Positions 1-10,923 of a DNA stretch of 36,628 nucleotides are shown here, piece after piece. This DNA comes from Symbiodinium natans (taxonomy: Eukaryota; Sar; Dinophyceae; Suessiales; Symbiodiniaceae): contig CAJNDS010002098.1 of the NCBI GenBank assembly GCA_905221605.1, positions 639,136-675,763 of the forward strand, written 5' to 3'. Both the position numbers and the translations under genes were made by a program. The first letter of the stretch is position 1; each line of letters starts with the position of its first letter. Below the pieces are notes generated by a model that searched no databases, was not told the DNA's origin, and saw only the letters and a list, made by a program, of their open reading frames with translations.

Positions 1-368
1 TTGTGGGGTTTGTGGGGTTTGTGGGGTTTGTGGGGTTGGTGGGGTTTGTGGGGTTTGTGGGGTTTGTGGGGTTTGTGGGGTTTGTGGGGTTTGTGGGGTT
101 TGTGGGGTTTGTGGGGTTTGTGGGGTTTGTGGGGTTTGTGGGGTTTGTGGGGTTTGTGGGGTTTGTGGGGTTTGTGGGGTTTGTGGGGGGTGGGGGTTGT
201 GGTGGTGTGTGGGTTTGTGGGGTTTGTGGGGTTTGTGGTTTGTGGGGTTTGTGGGGTTTGTGGGGTTTGTGGGGTTTGTGGGGTTTGTGGGGTTTGTGGG
301 TTTGTGGGGTTGTGGGGTTTGTGGGGTTTGTGGGGTTTGTGTTGGGGTTTGTGGGGTTTGTGGGTTGT
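1..368 (+). repeat. 9-bp GGGGTTTGT tandem repeat (telomere-like, G-rich)
   Basis: Near-perfect tandem copies of a 9-bp G/T unit (GTGGGGTTT), with occasional one- to three-base slips near 35, 185-215, 235, 300, 343 and 362. The unit is a multiple of 3, so all three + frames stay open and would encode V-G-F, W-G-L or C-G-V tripeptides; this is a by-product, not a gene. Each unit carries a run of four Gs, so the strand could form G-quadruplexes. The G-rich strand reads left to right. A telomere at the left end of a chromosome would show its C-rich strand here, so the block is either internal or reversed relative to a terminus. Confidence 0.95.
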
Positions 369-566
369 GGGGTTTGTGGGGGTTGTGGGGGGTGTGGGGG
401 GTGGTGGTTGTGGGTGGTGTGGGGGTGTGGGGTGTGGGGGTGTGGGGGTGTGGGGGGTGGGGTGTGGGGGGGTGGGGGTGTGGGGGTGTGGGGTGTGGGG
501 GTGTGGGGGTGTGGGGGTGGGGGGTGTGGGGGTGTGGGGGTGGGGGGTGTGGTGTGTGGTGGGGTG
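369..566 (+). repeat. Degenerate GTGTGGGGG / GGGGTGTG repeat
   Basis: The 9-bp array passes without a break into shorter, less regular G/T units (GTGTGGGGG, GGTGTG, GTGGGGG). No A or C occurs. The gradual decay looks like replication slippage at the edge of the main array. Confidence 0.9.
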
Positions 567-620
567 TGTGGGTGGGTGGGTGGGTGGGTGGGTGGGTGGG
601 TGGGTGGGTGGGTGTGGGGG
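567..620 (+). repeat. (GGGT)n tetranucleotide repeat
   Basis: About eleven uninterrupted GGGT units up to about 613, followed by GTGTGGGGG. The first A of the whole window is at 621. It closes the G/T-only block that starts at base 1. Confidence 0.93.
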
Positions 621-1238
621 AGGAGGGGGGGGTTTGTGAGGGTCTTCTATGAACCTTGTTTCTTTCAGAATTTCACGGTTTCAGAGCTGCCTTGGTCGAT
701 GTGGATCTGGCGGTGTAGTGAGGAATATACCTAGAATGTTTCAAAACCTACGCCCTCGCCTGTTATCCGCCCTTGTCCTCGTCGTTACTTGACTGTAGTT
801 CTCAAGGTTATGAACATCAGTGATCCCCCGTTCCTCCCCTCCCCCCCAAAATCCAGACTCACTTGTGACTACGACAGTAGTCACAAGGAAGTCACTAAAA
901 ATCAAAAAGGTTGAGAAATTTGGGCCCCTCTCGAGCGGGAGCTACATTTTTGTTTACAAACAACGCAAGGGCATACGTGAGAGAAATATTTCGTCCCCAA
1001 GATGACAGTCACAAAAGAGCAGAATTGGTAATCACAACTGAGTGGTTGGCCCTGTCTCTGTGCTTCGTTGTGCATCGGTTCGTTGTTTTTCCAGTGGGTG
1101 TCCTGCATATAAACACAGTCAAAGATCGAGATGAATGAGACACAAGACAGATAGCGCTGAGGCAATAAGCGAAGCCGTGCGCCTTTTCTTCCAAACCGAC
1201 GGGCTGTTTCCGTTTGGTAAATTTTTGGGGAGCCCCGA
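621..1238. other. Non-repetitive flank, no gene recognised
   Basis: Ordinary mixed-composition DNA follows the G/T block. There is a pyrimidine run near 833-848 and a splice-acceptor-like TTTCTTTCAG ending at 669. No frame longer than about 90 codons is open and nothing resembles a known gene or RNA. Confidence 0.5.
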
Positions 1239-1901
1239 ATGATTTCGCATTGTTGGTTTGGGGGGGGTGGGTTTCCTATCAGAATACAGAGCAGTTTTCG
1301 GCTGCAAACATGTCAGATTAAAGCTGTTTGCTTCAGCCTTGTTTATATGGATTCAGGTAAGCTTCTATCATTGAAAAGCATTTTCTTGAAATACCGTATT
1401 TCTCACAATGACTTGAATTCGCTGAATAGCCAAAGGAGAGAGGACTTTTTGTCTTGTATTTTGTTATTCTTCTGCAGAAGTTCCACTTGGAACCTCTGGA
1501 GAGTGGATCGCGCCCTCAAACACAGGCCTGTACTGCCATGCCGCCGCTCAACGTAAAGATTACACCTGCCCTGAAAATGCAGCCCTGTAGTGTCGGGTTG
1601 TTTTCAACATTTCAATGTTTAATGCCTGTTCTGCTTTACACATCGGCTAACCTTCGACGATGCATGTTCTAGATCCTGGAATTCGTGCATGTTTCTTCCT
1701 TCAGCTCATGTCCTTCGTTTCCCACGTTGCGCTCTCGGCTCTTCTTTTCATGTCGTTTCAGCGCCTGGAATTGAGGGCGCGGAGGCGGAGGCCTTGCAGG
1801 CGCTGATTTCGTCAATGCTGGGCGCGCCAGGGGCTTTGACAGGGTTTGGGGGTCTGAGGAATAAAGCCGCAGAGGGCTTTTCAATGTCCTTCGTTTCGTA
1901 G
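1239..1901 (+). CDS. Candidate three-exon gene, unknown product (about 110 aa)
   Basis: Function unknown. The model has exon 1 at 1239-1356 (ATG start), an intron at 1357-1477, exon 2 at 1478-1552, an intron at 1553-1761 and exon 3 at 1762-1901 (TAG stop). Intron 1 has a strong donor (CAG then GTAAGC) and a pyrimidine-rich acceptor ending TTCTTCTGCAG. Intron 2 has donor GTAAAG, a CTAAC branch-like word near 1650 and a TTTTCATGTCGTTTCAG acceptor; an alternative acceptor at 1704 keeps the same frame. Both junctions agree in phase (1 base plus 2). Exon 2 reads VPLGTSGEW...TGLYCHAAAQ and exon 3 reads an Ala/Gly/Leu-rich stretch (EGAEAEALQALISSMLGAPG). No domain is recognised. The start is uncertain, because an upstream exon could replace the first ATG. 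Splice signals and phase are what I see; coding status is inferred. Confidence 0.33.
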
Positions 1902-2647
1902 GCTTCCAATTCTTCCTGATCTACAAAAAAGCTGTGGGCTTAGTTGGGGCTTCGGGGTTCCGAATTTGGCGAACAGGAACCCTCTTGCGCGGTCCAGGCT
2001 TTAGCCTTAAGTTCGTGACCACCTTTCTTTGTGTCGGCCCTCTGCTCTTGTCACAACCCTGGTTTGCTCGGGTTGTCGATCCGCTTGGCTTTGCCCGTCT
2101 GTGCAGTGTGTAGTTTAGGATCATCGTTCCAGCCGGTGCGTGGATGAAGAGTCTGGGCTCCACGCGAGCTTTAAAGGTGTTGACCCATTGTGTGCCTTCG
2201 CCCGAAAGGTAGTGGATTATCCTGCTCGGCCGTTTGGCAGGGCTCGCCTGATTCTTGTAGTTTCCGGGTGACCACGGAAAGGCTGGCCAAGTGAGCAACT
2301 GCCAGCACCCCCCTCCACCTCAATGCGCCAATGCCCAGCTCCTCCAACCTTAGTAGTCCCAAAAAGAAGCCTCAGAAGCGCCAGAAGCCACGTCGGGACC
2401 GAGGCACGGGCTGAACGAGCTCCCTACGTGGCTGCAGGCAGAGAGATTCGAGGGGCATTACGTAGGAGTGTTTCAATAAAATAGGCTTGAGAGATGCGTT
2501 TGCAAGATGTGCTGCATTGTGCTTAGAGATTTGGGCTTGAGCCTCTCCAGATCGACACGTTGGGTAGCAAACCCGATGCTCTAAAAGGACATGTTGTGGA
2601 GGCCTCGACCCTAAACAGATGTCAGGTGACAAACCCTAGTCCCTAAC

Positions 2648-2891
2648 ATGCAGATGATGGCTTTACAAGCCCTGAACCCACTGACATCTGAAGCCGAAAA
2701 GGAAACGCATGTCAGGTGAGATGTCTTTATCAAATAGGAGAAGCGCTCATGGAATGCCCCCCTAAACCACGAAGCCGAAACCCGCTTCCCCAAAGAATCC
2801 ATCATAGCCGAGGCTCTTCGCCAGGTCGTCTTGGCTCGAGGCTCAGGTCCATGCAACCATCTGGAGAGGGGCTTCCGAGTTTAGGGCTTAG
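2648..2891 (+). CDS. Candidate two-exon micro-gene (44 aa), unknown product
   Basis: Exon 1 at 2648-2715 begins with ATG and encodes MQMMALQALNPLTSEAEKE before a donor TCAG followed by GTGAGA. The intron is 2716-2824, with acceptor CTCTTCGCCAG. Exon 2 at 2825-2891 continues in phase (2 bases plus 1) to TAG. The peptide is very short and unrelated to anything I know. It is listed because donor quality, phase and an ATG coincide, but chance is a serious alternative. Confidence 0.14.
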
Positions 2892-5800
2892 GCCTTGGGG
2901 CGAAGAAGCTTGAGGAAGGCATTGGGGTTCTACACACTCATGTGCCTTCTTTTGTTTGAGCAGTTGCGAGAGCAGACGAGCAACCAAGGGCAATCTCAAG
3001 CCTTCATACTTCCTCCATCACATCGACGGAGGCCACAGCTCATCTCCCTCTTGGGTTCATAGCCTTCTTAGGTTTAGGCAACCCTGTGGCATTTAGCCCA
3101 CAGGCTCCGCTTTCCAGTCACAGTAGCCAAGAAAACACCGAGGCTTTGCCTCCCAAGGGGGCCGTGGCCCCGGCCAGCACCAAAGAGGACGACCACCCAA
3201 CAACCCGCAGGCCCTGACCCCTGTCAACCTCCCCGCTAAACCTGTTTTTCTTTTTCTTGGCAAAAAAAAGGCGAAGCTGCGAGAACCCAGCCTTGTCGGG
3301 AAGCCTTTTTAGAGGGCCAAAAGCCGGCGGCACCCCCGAAATCCTTCTCATCCTTCTCTCAACCGAAGGAGACCGGCCCGGCCGGCAAGGGCAGCGAGGA
3401 TTGGCCTTAGCTCCAAGGTTACGTTAGGAGTTTCAGGAGTAGAGAAAAAGTCTAGCCTTCCATTTCCTCAAGAGTTTAGCGTTCTGGTGTTCGAGGCTTG
3501 GATCTACAGGGTTGATAAGGAGTCGCGCGTAAAGGTTCTGGGTGGGTCCTGCGCTGCAGTTCAGGGAATCAGTACGCCGAAAGCTTTCAAAGATTGCAGA
3601 TGTTCCAGACAACAAAAGATCTAGCACTCATGGTCAAGCCAATTCAGAACTGTCCCTAGACGCAAAAATCTCACAACCGCCAGGATCGAAACGCCGACGA
3701 GATCGATGACGAAGCAGCGATCGCAGGGCCGAAGCAGGTGGGATCGGTAGGCTATCAGGGCGCAGTTTGGGTTCATCTTAGGCCTCCTTCCAAAGAATCG
3801 CTTGTTGATTGTTGCGACCGCAAACTCCTAGAGTCCTCAAAGGCATGAGCCGGAGGACAACACCATCAGCCCTCAGAAAGTTTGGGTCTAGCAGGGGAGG
3901 GATTTTGGGCTGAGCTTTCTTTCGATTCAGGGCTTGCGACCACTCATCATCTTGGCATGCTGGGTTGAAAAGGGCTTGTGGTAAAGCTACCGCTGTTTGA
4001 CTTCTGAGGGTGCTCCGTTTCAGTCGCTGTGTTGGCGCAGAGCTTCTGTTGTAGTCGGAGCTGTCGGACCCCTTTCCCCTCAACTAAGCAAGTGAGCATC
4101 AAGTGAGCATCTTTGAAGGACTCTGGTGGGAAACAAAGCAGCCGCATCACGACGAAAGTGCCTCGGCCCAGTCTTGAAGTGGCTTCACGGGGTTCTTTGG
4201 GTTCCTTTTAGGTCCCTTTTTAAGTCGTTTACTGTTGGGCCATCGGGGCGAAGTTTGGGCCACCCCGAAGAATCCTAAAAAGGTTTCTGGGGTTGTGTCC
4301 TTGGTTTGGGGGGCTTCTTTTGGTTTGTGCCAAGCTCCGCAGTATGCAATCGGAGCCTTGCTACGCGCAGCGTCTGCCAGCACGTGGAGCAAAAGAAAAC
4401 ACCTAAAGGCCGTAAAATTGCTCTTCGGCAAATGTGTGGAATGAGTACTAAGGTCTTTGCTGTGTCCTGTCTCCACCAGCTACTGGAGATGGTTCCGGCA
4501 GAGGAGCATCGAGTGGGTTTGCTTCGTAATTGCCGTATAGCGGTTCGCGGTTCTGCAGCCTGCAGGGTTTAGCAAAACCTGATTCAGGGTTCCTAGCGCT
4601 TCGGACTTGCACACATGCAAGCCCTCAGAGCACGCAAGCTTCAAAAAAAAATGCAATGAGCAGCAGCATCGTTCAGCCCCCGACCCCAATCCCCAAACGG
4701 CAACCCTAACCCTGAAGGCCCTAAAGCTCCGAAACTCCTAAGTAGCCTCATGTTCCAGATTTGGCCACAATCCAGACAACGAGGACCCAGACCATTTCCA
4801 GCCGGAGACCACCAGCCCGGTGCACAGGCCGGGTCCTTTCGGTCTGGGGCTTCCGGGTACTGTCCTGGCTCTTCCCTGTAATATACGCTGGCTGACATGT
4901 GCTCTTGCAAAACAGGCTCATATTGGGCCAAAGTGGGGTGATTGTGAATTTGGGTGTTGAGTGCTCCGAAAAGTCTGAAGAACCTGGCGCAGCGCTTGTT
5001 TCCGTTGTGCCCCTTCCGCCTTGCTCCTGCGCAGTTCGCATCTCCCGGCCGAGAAGCGTTTCATGACGCACCTCGAGCTTCTGGTTGGGGACCCACGGTG
5101 TAGGGGAACCGCCGTTGGGGCTTTCGCTGAAGATTTTTCGGGACACCTTTCGTGCTGATCGAGACTTGAGGGTTTGAGTTTTGGGCTGGGTTTCGGTGGA
5201 GATGGAAGGCCTGCAAAAATTTCTCAGTCCTTGAAATTCTACCAGCTGCCCTTTGAGACCAAAACTTGCCCCCGAGGGTGCACAGGGTATGGTCGGGTGT
5301 AGGAGTTGTGGATTTGGGCGTTGTGGCTGCTGAGGCAAGTCTGACCTTTGTGCTCCACCTTGATTTGCTTCTATGACGCCTCTCAAGACCACCAAACAAA
5401 ACCTGGACCCTACAAGTCACCACGCGTACTCGTTTTCCTGACCCAAAAACTCAGAGGACCTTTACGAAGGAGCTCTGCTACAATGACTTATGTCAATCAC
5501 CTGTGAAAGGCATTTCCAGCACAACAGTGATTGGCTTCCGACATACCCGACTGTCCGACTGTCTGAACTGAAGTGAACCAAGTGAAGCACAAGTGGAGTT
5601 TGTGCCCCAAGGTCGGAGTCGCGGTGAACGCCGCCAGCTCTGATGAGGCCTCCGAGTTGGAGATTCAGAGTGCCCCAGACGATAGACATCCCGAGACCCC
5701 AATCCCGAAGCTGTAGACATTGCGGCGTTAAGGAGATTTCGGTGCCCGACCCTACCAGTTCTGAAGTTTCTCAGGCATCGCTTTCGGCTGTCGGGCTCCA

Positions 5801-5908
5801 CTTAATGCTCCTGGCCGGGTCCTGAAAGGCTGATGGGTTCGAATTGAGGCTGAGACTTAGTTGAAACTCCGTTGATTTGGCCTGGGATATATCGCAGGGA
5901 AAGCAGTC
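2892..5908. other. 3.0 kb without a recognised gene
   Basis: Mixed-composition DNA with many AAGCCC/GGGCTT and CCCTAA words. It holds the longest non-repetitive ATG frame of the window (4748-5395, - strand, 215 codons), rich in Ser, Pro, Thr and Gln with no recognisable domain; I do not call it a gene. A perfect 11-bp tandem duplication (AAGTGAGCATC twice) lies at 4090-4111. No RNA gene or transposon end was seen. Confidence 0.5.
4090..4111 (+). repeat. 11-bp perfect tandem duplication
   Basis: AAGTGAGCATC occurs twice back to back with no mismatch. It is short and probably a local slippage event. Confidence 0.85.
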
Positions 5909-6295
5909 TTGTCTACACGAACATTCCGGCTGCTACTGGGTCACGTTGATTCAAATATGTATGGGTTCCTCGATCCATCCACTTGCGAGTCTTGCCTGTC
6001 ATTCTTGCCATGCTACGTGGAAACGCTTTTGGAAACGCAAGCACGCAGGGAGGGAATCCAAAAGGTTGTTAAAGCAAGTGCCAAGGGCGCTGGCGATTCT
6101 TGCCACAGTTGCAGAAGACTTTTGCATGCCGCGGGCGCTTATCTCTCGGGCGTTACCCATCTCAGGCCCCTCTCCCAAAGACCCAACCCTGCATTCTTAG
6201 TTGCCCGACCGCGTGCAGAAGGCCGCTTATCTGAAGCCGAGGTCGTGCGCAGGTTTCAGCACACCAAGGACGCCTGGAGCCCGGTGGAGGCTTAA
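5909..6295 (+). CDS. Open frame of 128 codons, Cys pairs, unknown
   Basis: A single ATG-to-TAA frame. The protein would carry two CxxC pairs (C26/C29 in STCESC and C65/C68 in SCHSC) with a further Cys at 35 and a His at 73, followed by basic and hydrophobic residues; two CxxC pairs could in principle bind one zinc ion. The middle (residues 36-58) is charged and helix-like. The frame also overlaps a 107-codon frame shifted by one base, which lowers confidence. No family is recognised and no splice model was needed. Confidence 0.2.
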   Translation: MSTRTFRLLLGHVDSNMYGFLDPSTCESCLSFLPCYVETLLETQARREGIQKVVKASAKGAGDSCHSCRRLLHAAGAYLSGVTHLRPLSQRPNPAFLVARPRAEGRLSEAEVVRRFQHTKDAWSPVEA

Positions 6296-6512
6296 TCCGT
6301 CGTCTTTGATTCCGTGATCCACTCCATGAACCCCCAGACATGCTTTCTTGAACCCATCTATTCTCCGAGCCCCCCCTCCCCCCCTCCTCTGAGGTGCAGG
6401 CCCAAGTGGAAGGTTTGGACTGCCCCTTGTTGCCCGTGGCCTCAGAGTCCATGGCAGGGTGTCAAGGGCTTTCCAAGGGGTAGAGTGGGTTTTCGTTGGA
6501 TTTGCGCGTGCT

Positions 6513-6552
6513 TTCGTGTGATTACGTGTGATTGCGTGTAATTTCGTGGGAT
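6513..6552 (+). repeat. 10-bp degenerate tandem repeat, four copies
   Basis: Four adjacent 10-bp units related to TTCGTGTGAT, each differing at one to three positions, then a partial fifth unit. A pyrimidine-rich run (6361-6392, mostly C) lies just upstream. Confidence 0.8.
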
Positions 6553-7024
6553 TTCGGGGCGGGGTTTGATTGGATTTGGGTTTAGTTAGGAATCGGGCGA
6601 TTGATTGCAAAGGTGCCCTAGGAATTTCTACGGTCCCCACAAACTTGCCATTGAAGTCCACGTTCGCTGCTTATGCCGGCAACATTGGCTTTAGTGGGAG
6701 CGCGCTGAGGCTCCAAAGAAAGTTACTTGAGAATGCGAGGAGCTCCTAGCTCCTGGACGTCCAACACCAGCAAATTGGATCCTTTGGACCCCTTAGCTTT
6801 CCATGTATCACACCTGGACCATACGACAAAAGCAGCCCTACGTGAACCCCCTGGTGTTTAGTCGCTTTTCCTCTTGGAGCTGTACTCTAAACTCTAAGCC
6901 TCTTGGTGGCGTCGTCAAGCACGCCGGTGTGAAAGCTACATCCACGAATCTCCTGCGCTGAGCAGTCGTGGCCTGACTTGTTCGCCTCCGTTTTTGGGCG
7001 TTTGCTGGATAGGTTTTCTGGGCT

Positions 7025-7962
7025 TTGCGGCAACAGCCCTTGCCCTCAAGAAGCGCCCTAAGCCATGCCGAAGACCCCAAGCCCCGAGGCCAAGCTTGTT
7101 CCATCTTCTTCCCAAATCCTACACCTAAGGACCTTACATGCTTTAAGGAGCGTCGAGCTTCAACCCCTTCACCCGAAAACACCACTACAGCACTCTCAAC
7201 ACCCCAGCACTGCAAGGCTGGTTCAGTTCGAGGCACAGGTAACCACCTGCATCCGTTGGGCCCTCAGAGGGGGCATCGCTCAAGTGTCCCCACATTTGAA
7301 GCGTTGGAGTCCGGCCATGCATAGCAGTCAGAGGAAAAGGCCCAGGCTTGACTATAATTTTGCATCTGGGCAGCTGTTGAATTAGGACTCCGTAGGGCAC
7401 TTCAAGGGCGCCACAGCGCAGATGGTAAGTGATGCGCCAAAGTACCAACAACTGCGCACCGGAAACACAGAATCTTGCAAGCCAAAATACAAACCCAAAC
7501 CTTGCGGCCCTGTTCCGGCCGAAGCAAGAGTTGGTTTTGTCCTGGCTTATGAGGCCATAATCTGCGGGCCTCTGCAAACCCGTCGGTGCGCTCCTTACGC
7601 GCAGTGGGCCAACATGAGTTGCTACTACAGTTTACTACAGGAGCCAAAAGAATGAGATTCGAGTTGCTGGCTCGGGCCGACGGATTGTAGAAGGGGGGAT
7701 CATCCCGTTGTCAGGTTGGGGACGAATACCTGCACCTATGGCCCTGTCAAAACCCGCCGCATTTTTTACACTCTCAAAGCCTCAACCAAGGGCAGCCATG
7801 CACAAACCGGCTTGTATCCAAACAAAACCCCTGAGCCCACGAACAACGATTCTGGAACTTGGAGGAGGATTTCGAGTTTCAGGTGGTACGCTGCAGCCCC
7901 ATTCCAATTGTAGAAACCCAAGACACCAAAGGCCTTGGCCCCATTCCCTGAACGCCCCTTAA
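7025..7962 (+). CDS. Candidate three-exon gene, unknown product (about 198 aa)
   Basis: The model has exon 1 at 7025-7238 (ATG), an intron at 7239-7373, exon 2 at 7374-7424, an intron at 7425-7630 and exon 3 at 7631-7962 (TAA). Intron 1 uses donor CACAG then GTAACC and acceptor CATCTGGGCAG. Intron 2 uses a strong donor (GATG then GTAAGT) and acceptor TGCTACTACAG. Both junctions are phase 1 and join in frame. Exon 2 would encode VELGLRRALQGRHSA. Exon 3 starts YYRSQKNEIRVAGSGRRIVE and becomes Pro/Lys/Ser-rich. No domain or signal peptide is evident. The first acceptor is weak in pyrimidines, and exon 1 may be wrong. The second intron and exon 3, open from 7618 to 7962, are the better-supported part. 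Confidence 0.27.
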
Positions 7963-8233
7963 GCACGAAGACCCCAAACTCAGAAACAGAGATGTTCAAC
8001 ATGGGAACTCTAAACTTGGGGGATTGGGTTTGAACTGTGGGTGTGAAGGTCGTGCGGCTTGCACTCGAACTGCTACGCCCACGGCACAGTTCACAGGGCT
8101 CGTTGGGGCTGACCCTTGCCGGATTGCGGGCGTGGTTGGGACTTGTTGAGAGTTCGGGGATAAACAGCAGGATTAAGGCGGATGCTGAGAACCACGATAC
8201 GTGCAGGTTTCGTAGGTTGTTGATAAACTTTCG

Positions 8234-8647
8234 ATGTTTCAGGCGTCATTGCTACTAGTGCTCTTTGCGTGTATTGCTACACGAACCCGGCGACTGGCAG
8301 TTGCTGCTTCTTGCTGGCTATCGCCTGGGCCGCGTGGTCCGGTCCTAGTTGCCACTCTTTCGGACCAGCACTTTTGGCCTCACCCTTCCACCTGCTCCAC
8401 CCTCCGCTTCCGGCTCGTTCGACTTTCTTTCTTCGGCTTTTTGGACGATGTGGCTGCAACCACAGCTGTGCACTCCTCTCTGCTGTCTCGGATTGTGTTC
8501 CAATACCTTTGGCTTGTAACAAGTCCGCGGCCCACACGCGCGGCATACCTTGTTGCAGAGGGTATGTATCATTGGTGGGTTTTTACAGACCTGCTGTGTT
8601 GTCTGGCAGAGGTCTTTAACCATGCAGCCCAAACCAAAGCAACCTGA
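8234..8647 (+). CDS. Open frame of 137 codons, possible small membrane or secreted protein
   Basis: An ATG-to-TGA frame that starts with a hydrophobic segment (residues 5-15, SLLLVLFACIA) followed by three Arg, resembling a signal anchor. A second hydrophobic stretch lies at 21-29. An aromatic, leucine-rich helix lies near the C-terminus (residues 111-127, with HWWVFTDLLCCLAEVF). The start overlaps an acceptor-like TTTCAG ending at 8243, so the ATG might instead sit in an intron and the frame could be an internal exon. A 116-codon + frame and two - strand frames overlap it. No homologue is recognised; coding is inferred from composition only. Confidence 0.27.
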   Translation: MFQASLLLVLFACIATRTRRLAVAASCWLSPGPRGPVLVATLSDQHFWPHPSTCSTLRFRLVRLSFFGFLDDVAATTAVHSSLLSRIVFQYLWLVTSPRPTRAAYLVAEGMYHWWVFTDLLCCLAEVFNHAAQTKAT

Positions 8648-10825
8648 AGACAAGGCGACGTCATCGCCGTGCGGGCATGCACGTCGTGGCGACCTCATCC
8701 GGCTTCCGAAAAACGAGGGGACGGGAATCTGAAGGGCCAAGCGGCCAAACCTTAAACTCACCACAGTTGGGTTTGCAGAGACCTGGAAATGTTGCTGGGG
8801 CCGAAGAGTGGGTTCGTGGTCTGGATTGTGGGTCGACTGTTTAAGCTCCGGAGTTGGAACTCGATATTCTTACGAGATTTCAGGAGTCTCGATCTCAGAG
8901 AAATTGCGTGCGGAAGGAGTCTCTTATTGTTTTCAGGGCTGAGGTTCCATGCTTTTTGGAATCTAGGAACTTGCGGCTCAGGGATTGTGATTGAGGATCT
9001 TGGATTTGGCGGGGATAAGGGGTCGAAGCCGAAACTGAATTTGCGCCTTCTTTTCTGACGTCCACACCACGAAAGGTCTCAGCGCCTCATCGCGCTACTG
9101 ATGCAGCCCTTTGCCAGTCCGGCGTCCTACTGGGTTGAGGGTCTAGTCCAGCCCCTGGGTTTCGAGCCACGACAGGTTTGAATCTGGACAACATCTATTT
9201 CAGATAATGCGAAGCAATATGTGCAGCAAGCTCCTGACACAAGTACGCCAGCTATGGGGAGGGCGGGTCACTTCTTTTCTATCAGCCGACTTCGTTCAAG
9301 AGCAGCCACTTTGTACGGTCATGCTCAGAGTGAAGAGTTGATCGTTGATCGAAGTTCCGAGCCCCACACACGCAACACACCCCAAGCCCGAGCCGCTGCT
9401 GAATCGAAGATTTGGAAAGCCGAAAACCCCCAAACAACTCAAACACCCGGCCCGGGAGGCCCCGCCTTCGAGCCCGACCCGCTCTTCTCCGAAGCGGCCT
9501 CCACAGGCTCTGTCGTGAGGTGTTAGTGACTGTTGGTGGTTTGTGATTGCAACTTGGGGATGCTTTTTTCGAGGCACGGAGAGGGGGCGGAGCTTTTTAG
9601 GCTTCAGGGCCTGTGGGGCCTGAAGCCGGAAAATCAAGAGAGGTATAGGACTGCCCAACTGCAATCCCAGGCCTCAATAGACATGCCACTTTCCAAGAGG
9701 CTAAATCCTGCATGCCGGGCCCCAATCCCGGAACCAACGCTCCCTGAAACTTATCACCAACTCCACGCGAGGATCGTTCCTTTTCCGGCTCCGCTGCGCG
9801 AGCGCCGTGCTCGATTCGGGGCCGCCTGGACTTGCAAAATCTGAACCATAAGTTGGCCATGAGGGGAGCCAAAAACCGCGAAATAGCTCTTGCTATTGGC
9901 GTCTGGCTTGAAACCCCACAACTCTTTTCAACTAGGGAACATCCCTTGCTTCGTGGAGCGACCGAAGGGCCCCCTGAAGTCGCAAGCCCTGCAAAGTACC
10001 CCGAGGCAGTCCCAGGAGCAGGCGGCGGTGCGCTCCCACGCCAAGGATCTCGCACGGTGGATCGCCAGGGGCCCAGACTCAGACTGCTGGGGACTGAAGA
10101 TTGTGGTTTTGGGGGCTGTCGAGGTTCGGAAAGTTGGGGGCTGTTTTTGAGCTTATCGTTCTACACCCTGAGTGGGCTTCGGGTTTGGGAGCTTGGCCAA
10201 GTTTTGCTTGTGACGCGGGGGGGAGGGCAGGACATGATGGGGCTGTCGCTGCCTTCAGGAGTTGGCCTTGCGCGATGGTGCGGTGCTACTGGCTGGACTT
10301 CCCTTGCAGAACGCGTCCTCCTCACTTTCTCCATCTTTCTCGTAGGTCTTTTTTTTTGGAGTTTCAGAGGTTGCGCAGGGAAGCTTTGGGATGCCGAGTA
10401 GCCGAGTATGATTGTGGAGTTGGGCGTTGATGGTTTCTACAACTCAGCTCCACGGTTCCACGATGTGAAGTTTACTCAGTGGATCCTTTGTGGTTGGAAG
10501 GCCCGCGTTGGCTAACGCCTGCTTCCCGAACCGTGACAGCCTGAATGAACAGCCTCAATGAACAGCCCGCCCAAAGTCTGCCCGATGCATCCCTCCCCTC
10601 CGGCTTGCCAGAACGGGTGCACTCCTGCCCCACATGATACAAGAGACTTTCAAACGAAAGTGTCCAGAGGTGTTAAGATGCTTTGTTGGGATGTGCAGCT
10701 TCCGGTTTCAGGGTACCCAGGTCAAAACCTACCAGCCTGCCTGCTTCAACTTCGCCGACTGCAAAGCCATCCAGCCCCGGGGCTGCTACAGCTTAGGGTG
10801 GCAATGGGGCCATCGCTTCTAAAAG
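8648..10825. other. 2.2 kb without a recognised gene
   Basis: Anonymous DNA. Overlapping frames of 152 (-, 9597-10055) and 189 (+, 9832-10401) codons have no recognisable features and partly oppose each other. The acceptor-like runs at 8936 and 9203 have no convincing partner. A small hairpin is present at 9600-9627. Confidence 0.45.
9600..9627 (+). repeat. Short hairpin (9-bp perfect arms, 10-nt loop)
   Basis: GGCTTCAGG at 9600-9608 pairs perfectly with CCTGAAGCC at 9619-9627. No T-run follows, so it is not a bacterial-type terminator. It may be coincidental. Confidence 0.6.
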
Positions 10826-10923
10826 CTGTTGGTTGCTGCGCTGGTTGCGGGGGCTGCGGGGGTTGCAGGGGTTGTGGTTGTTGCAGGGGTTATGGGGCTT
10901 GTGGGGCTTGTGGGGGTTGTGGT
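10826..10923 (+). repeat. Degenerate GGGGTTGC/GGGGCTTGT lead-in repeat
   Basis: Irregular G/T-rich words (GGTTGC, GGGGGCTGC, GGGGCTTGT) precede and grade into the hexanucleotide array. They resemble the composition of the block at the start of the window. Confidence 0.75.

Noticed and set aside
1-620. True chromosome end
   Set aside because: The G-rich strand points the wrong way for a left terminus, and the unit does not match a known telomere repeat exactly.
1-734. Frames of 212, 243 and 151 codons
   Set aside because: They exist only because a 9-bp stop-free G/T repeat is open in every + frame; the peptides are V/W/C-G repeats.
4748-5395. 215-codon - strand frame, longest outside repeats
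   Set aside because: No domain, Ser/Pro-rich composition, and a length that a few random frames reach in this much DNA at this GC.
5825-5850. tRNA T-arm-like GGTTCGAATT (also GGTTTGAATC at about 9175)
   Set aside because: No matching acceptor, D or anticodon stems at the right distance.
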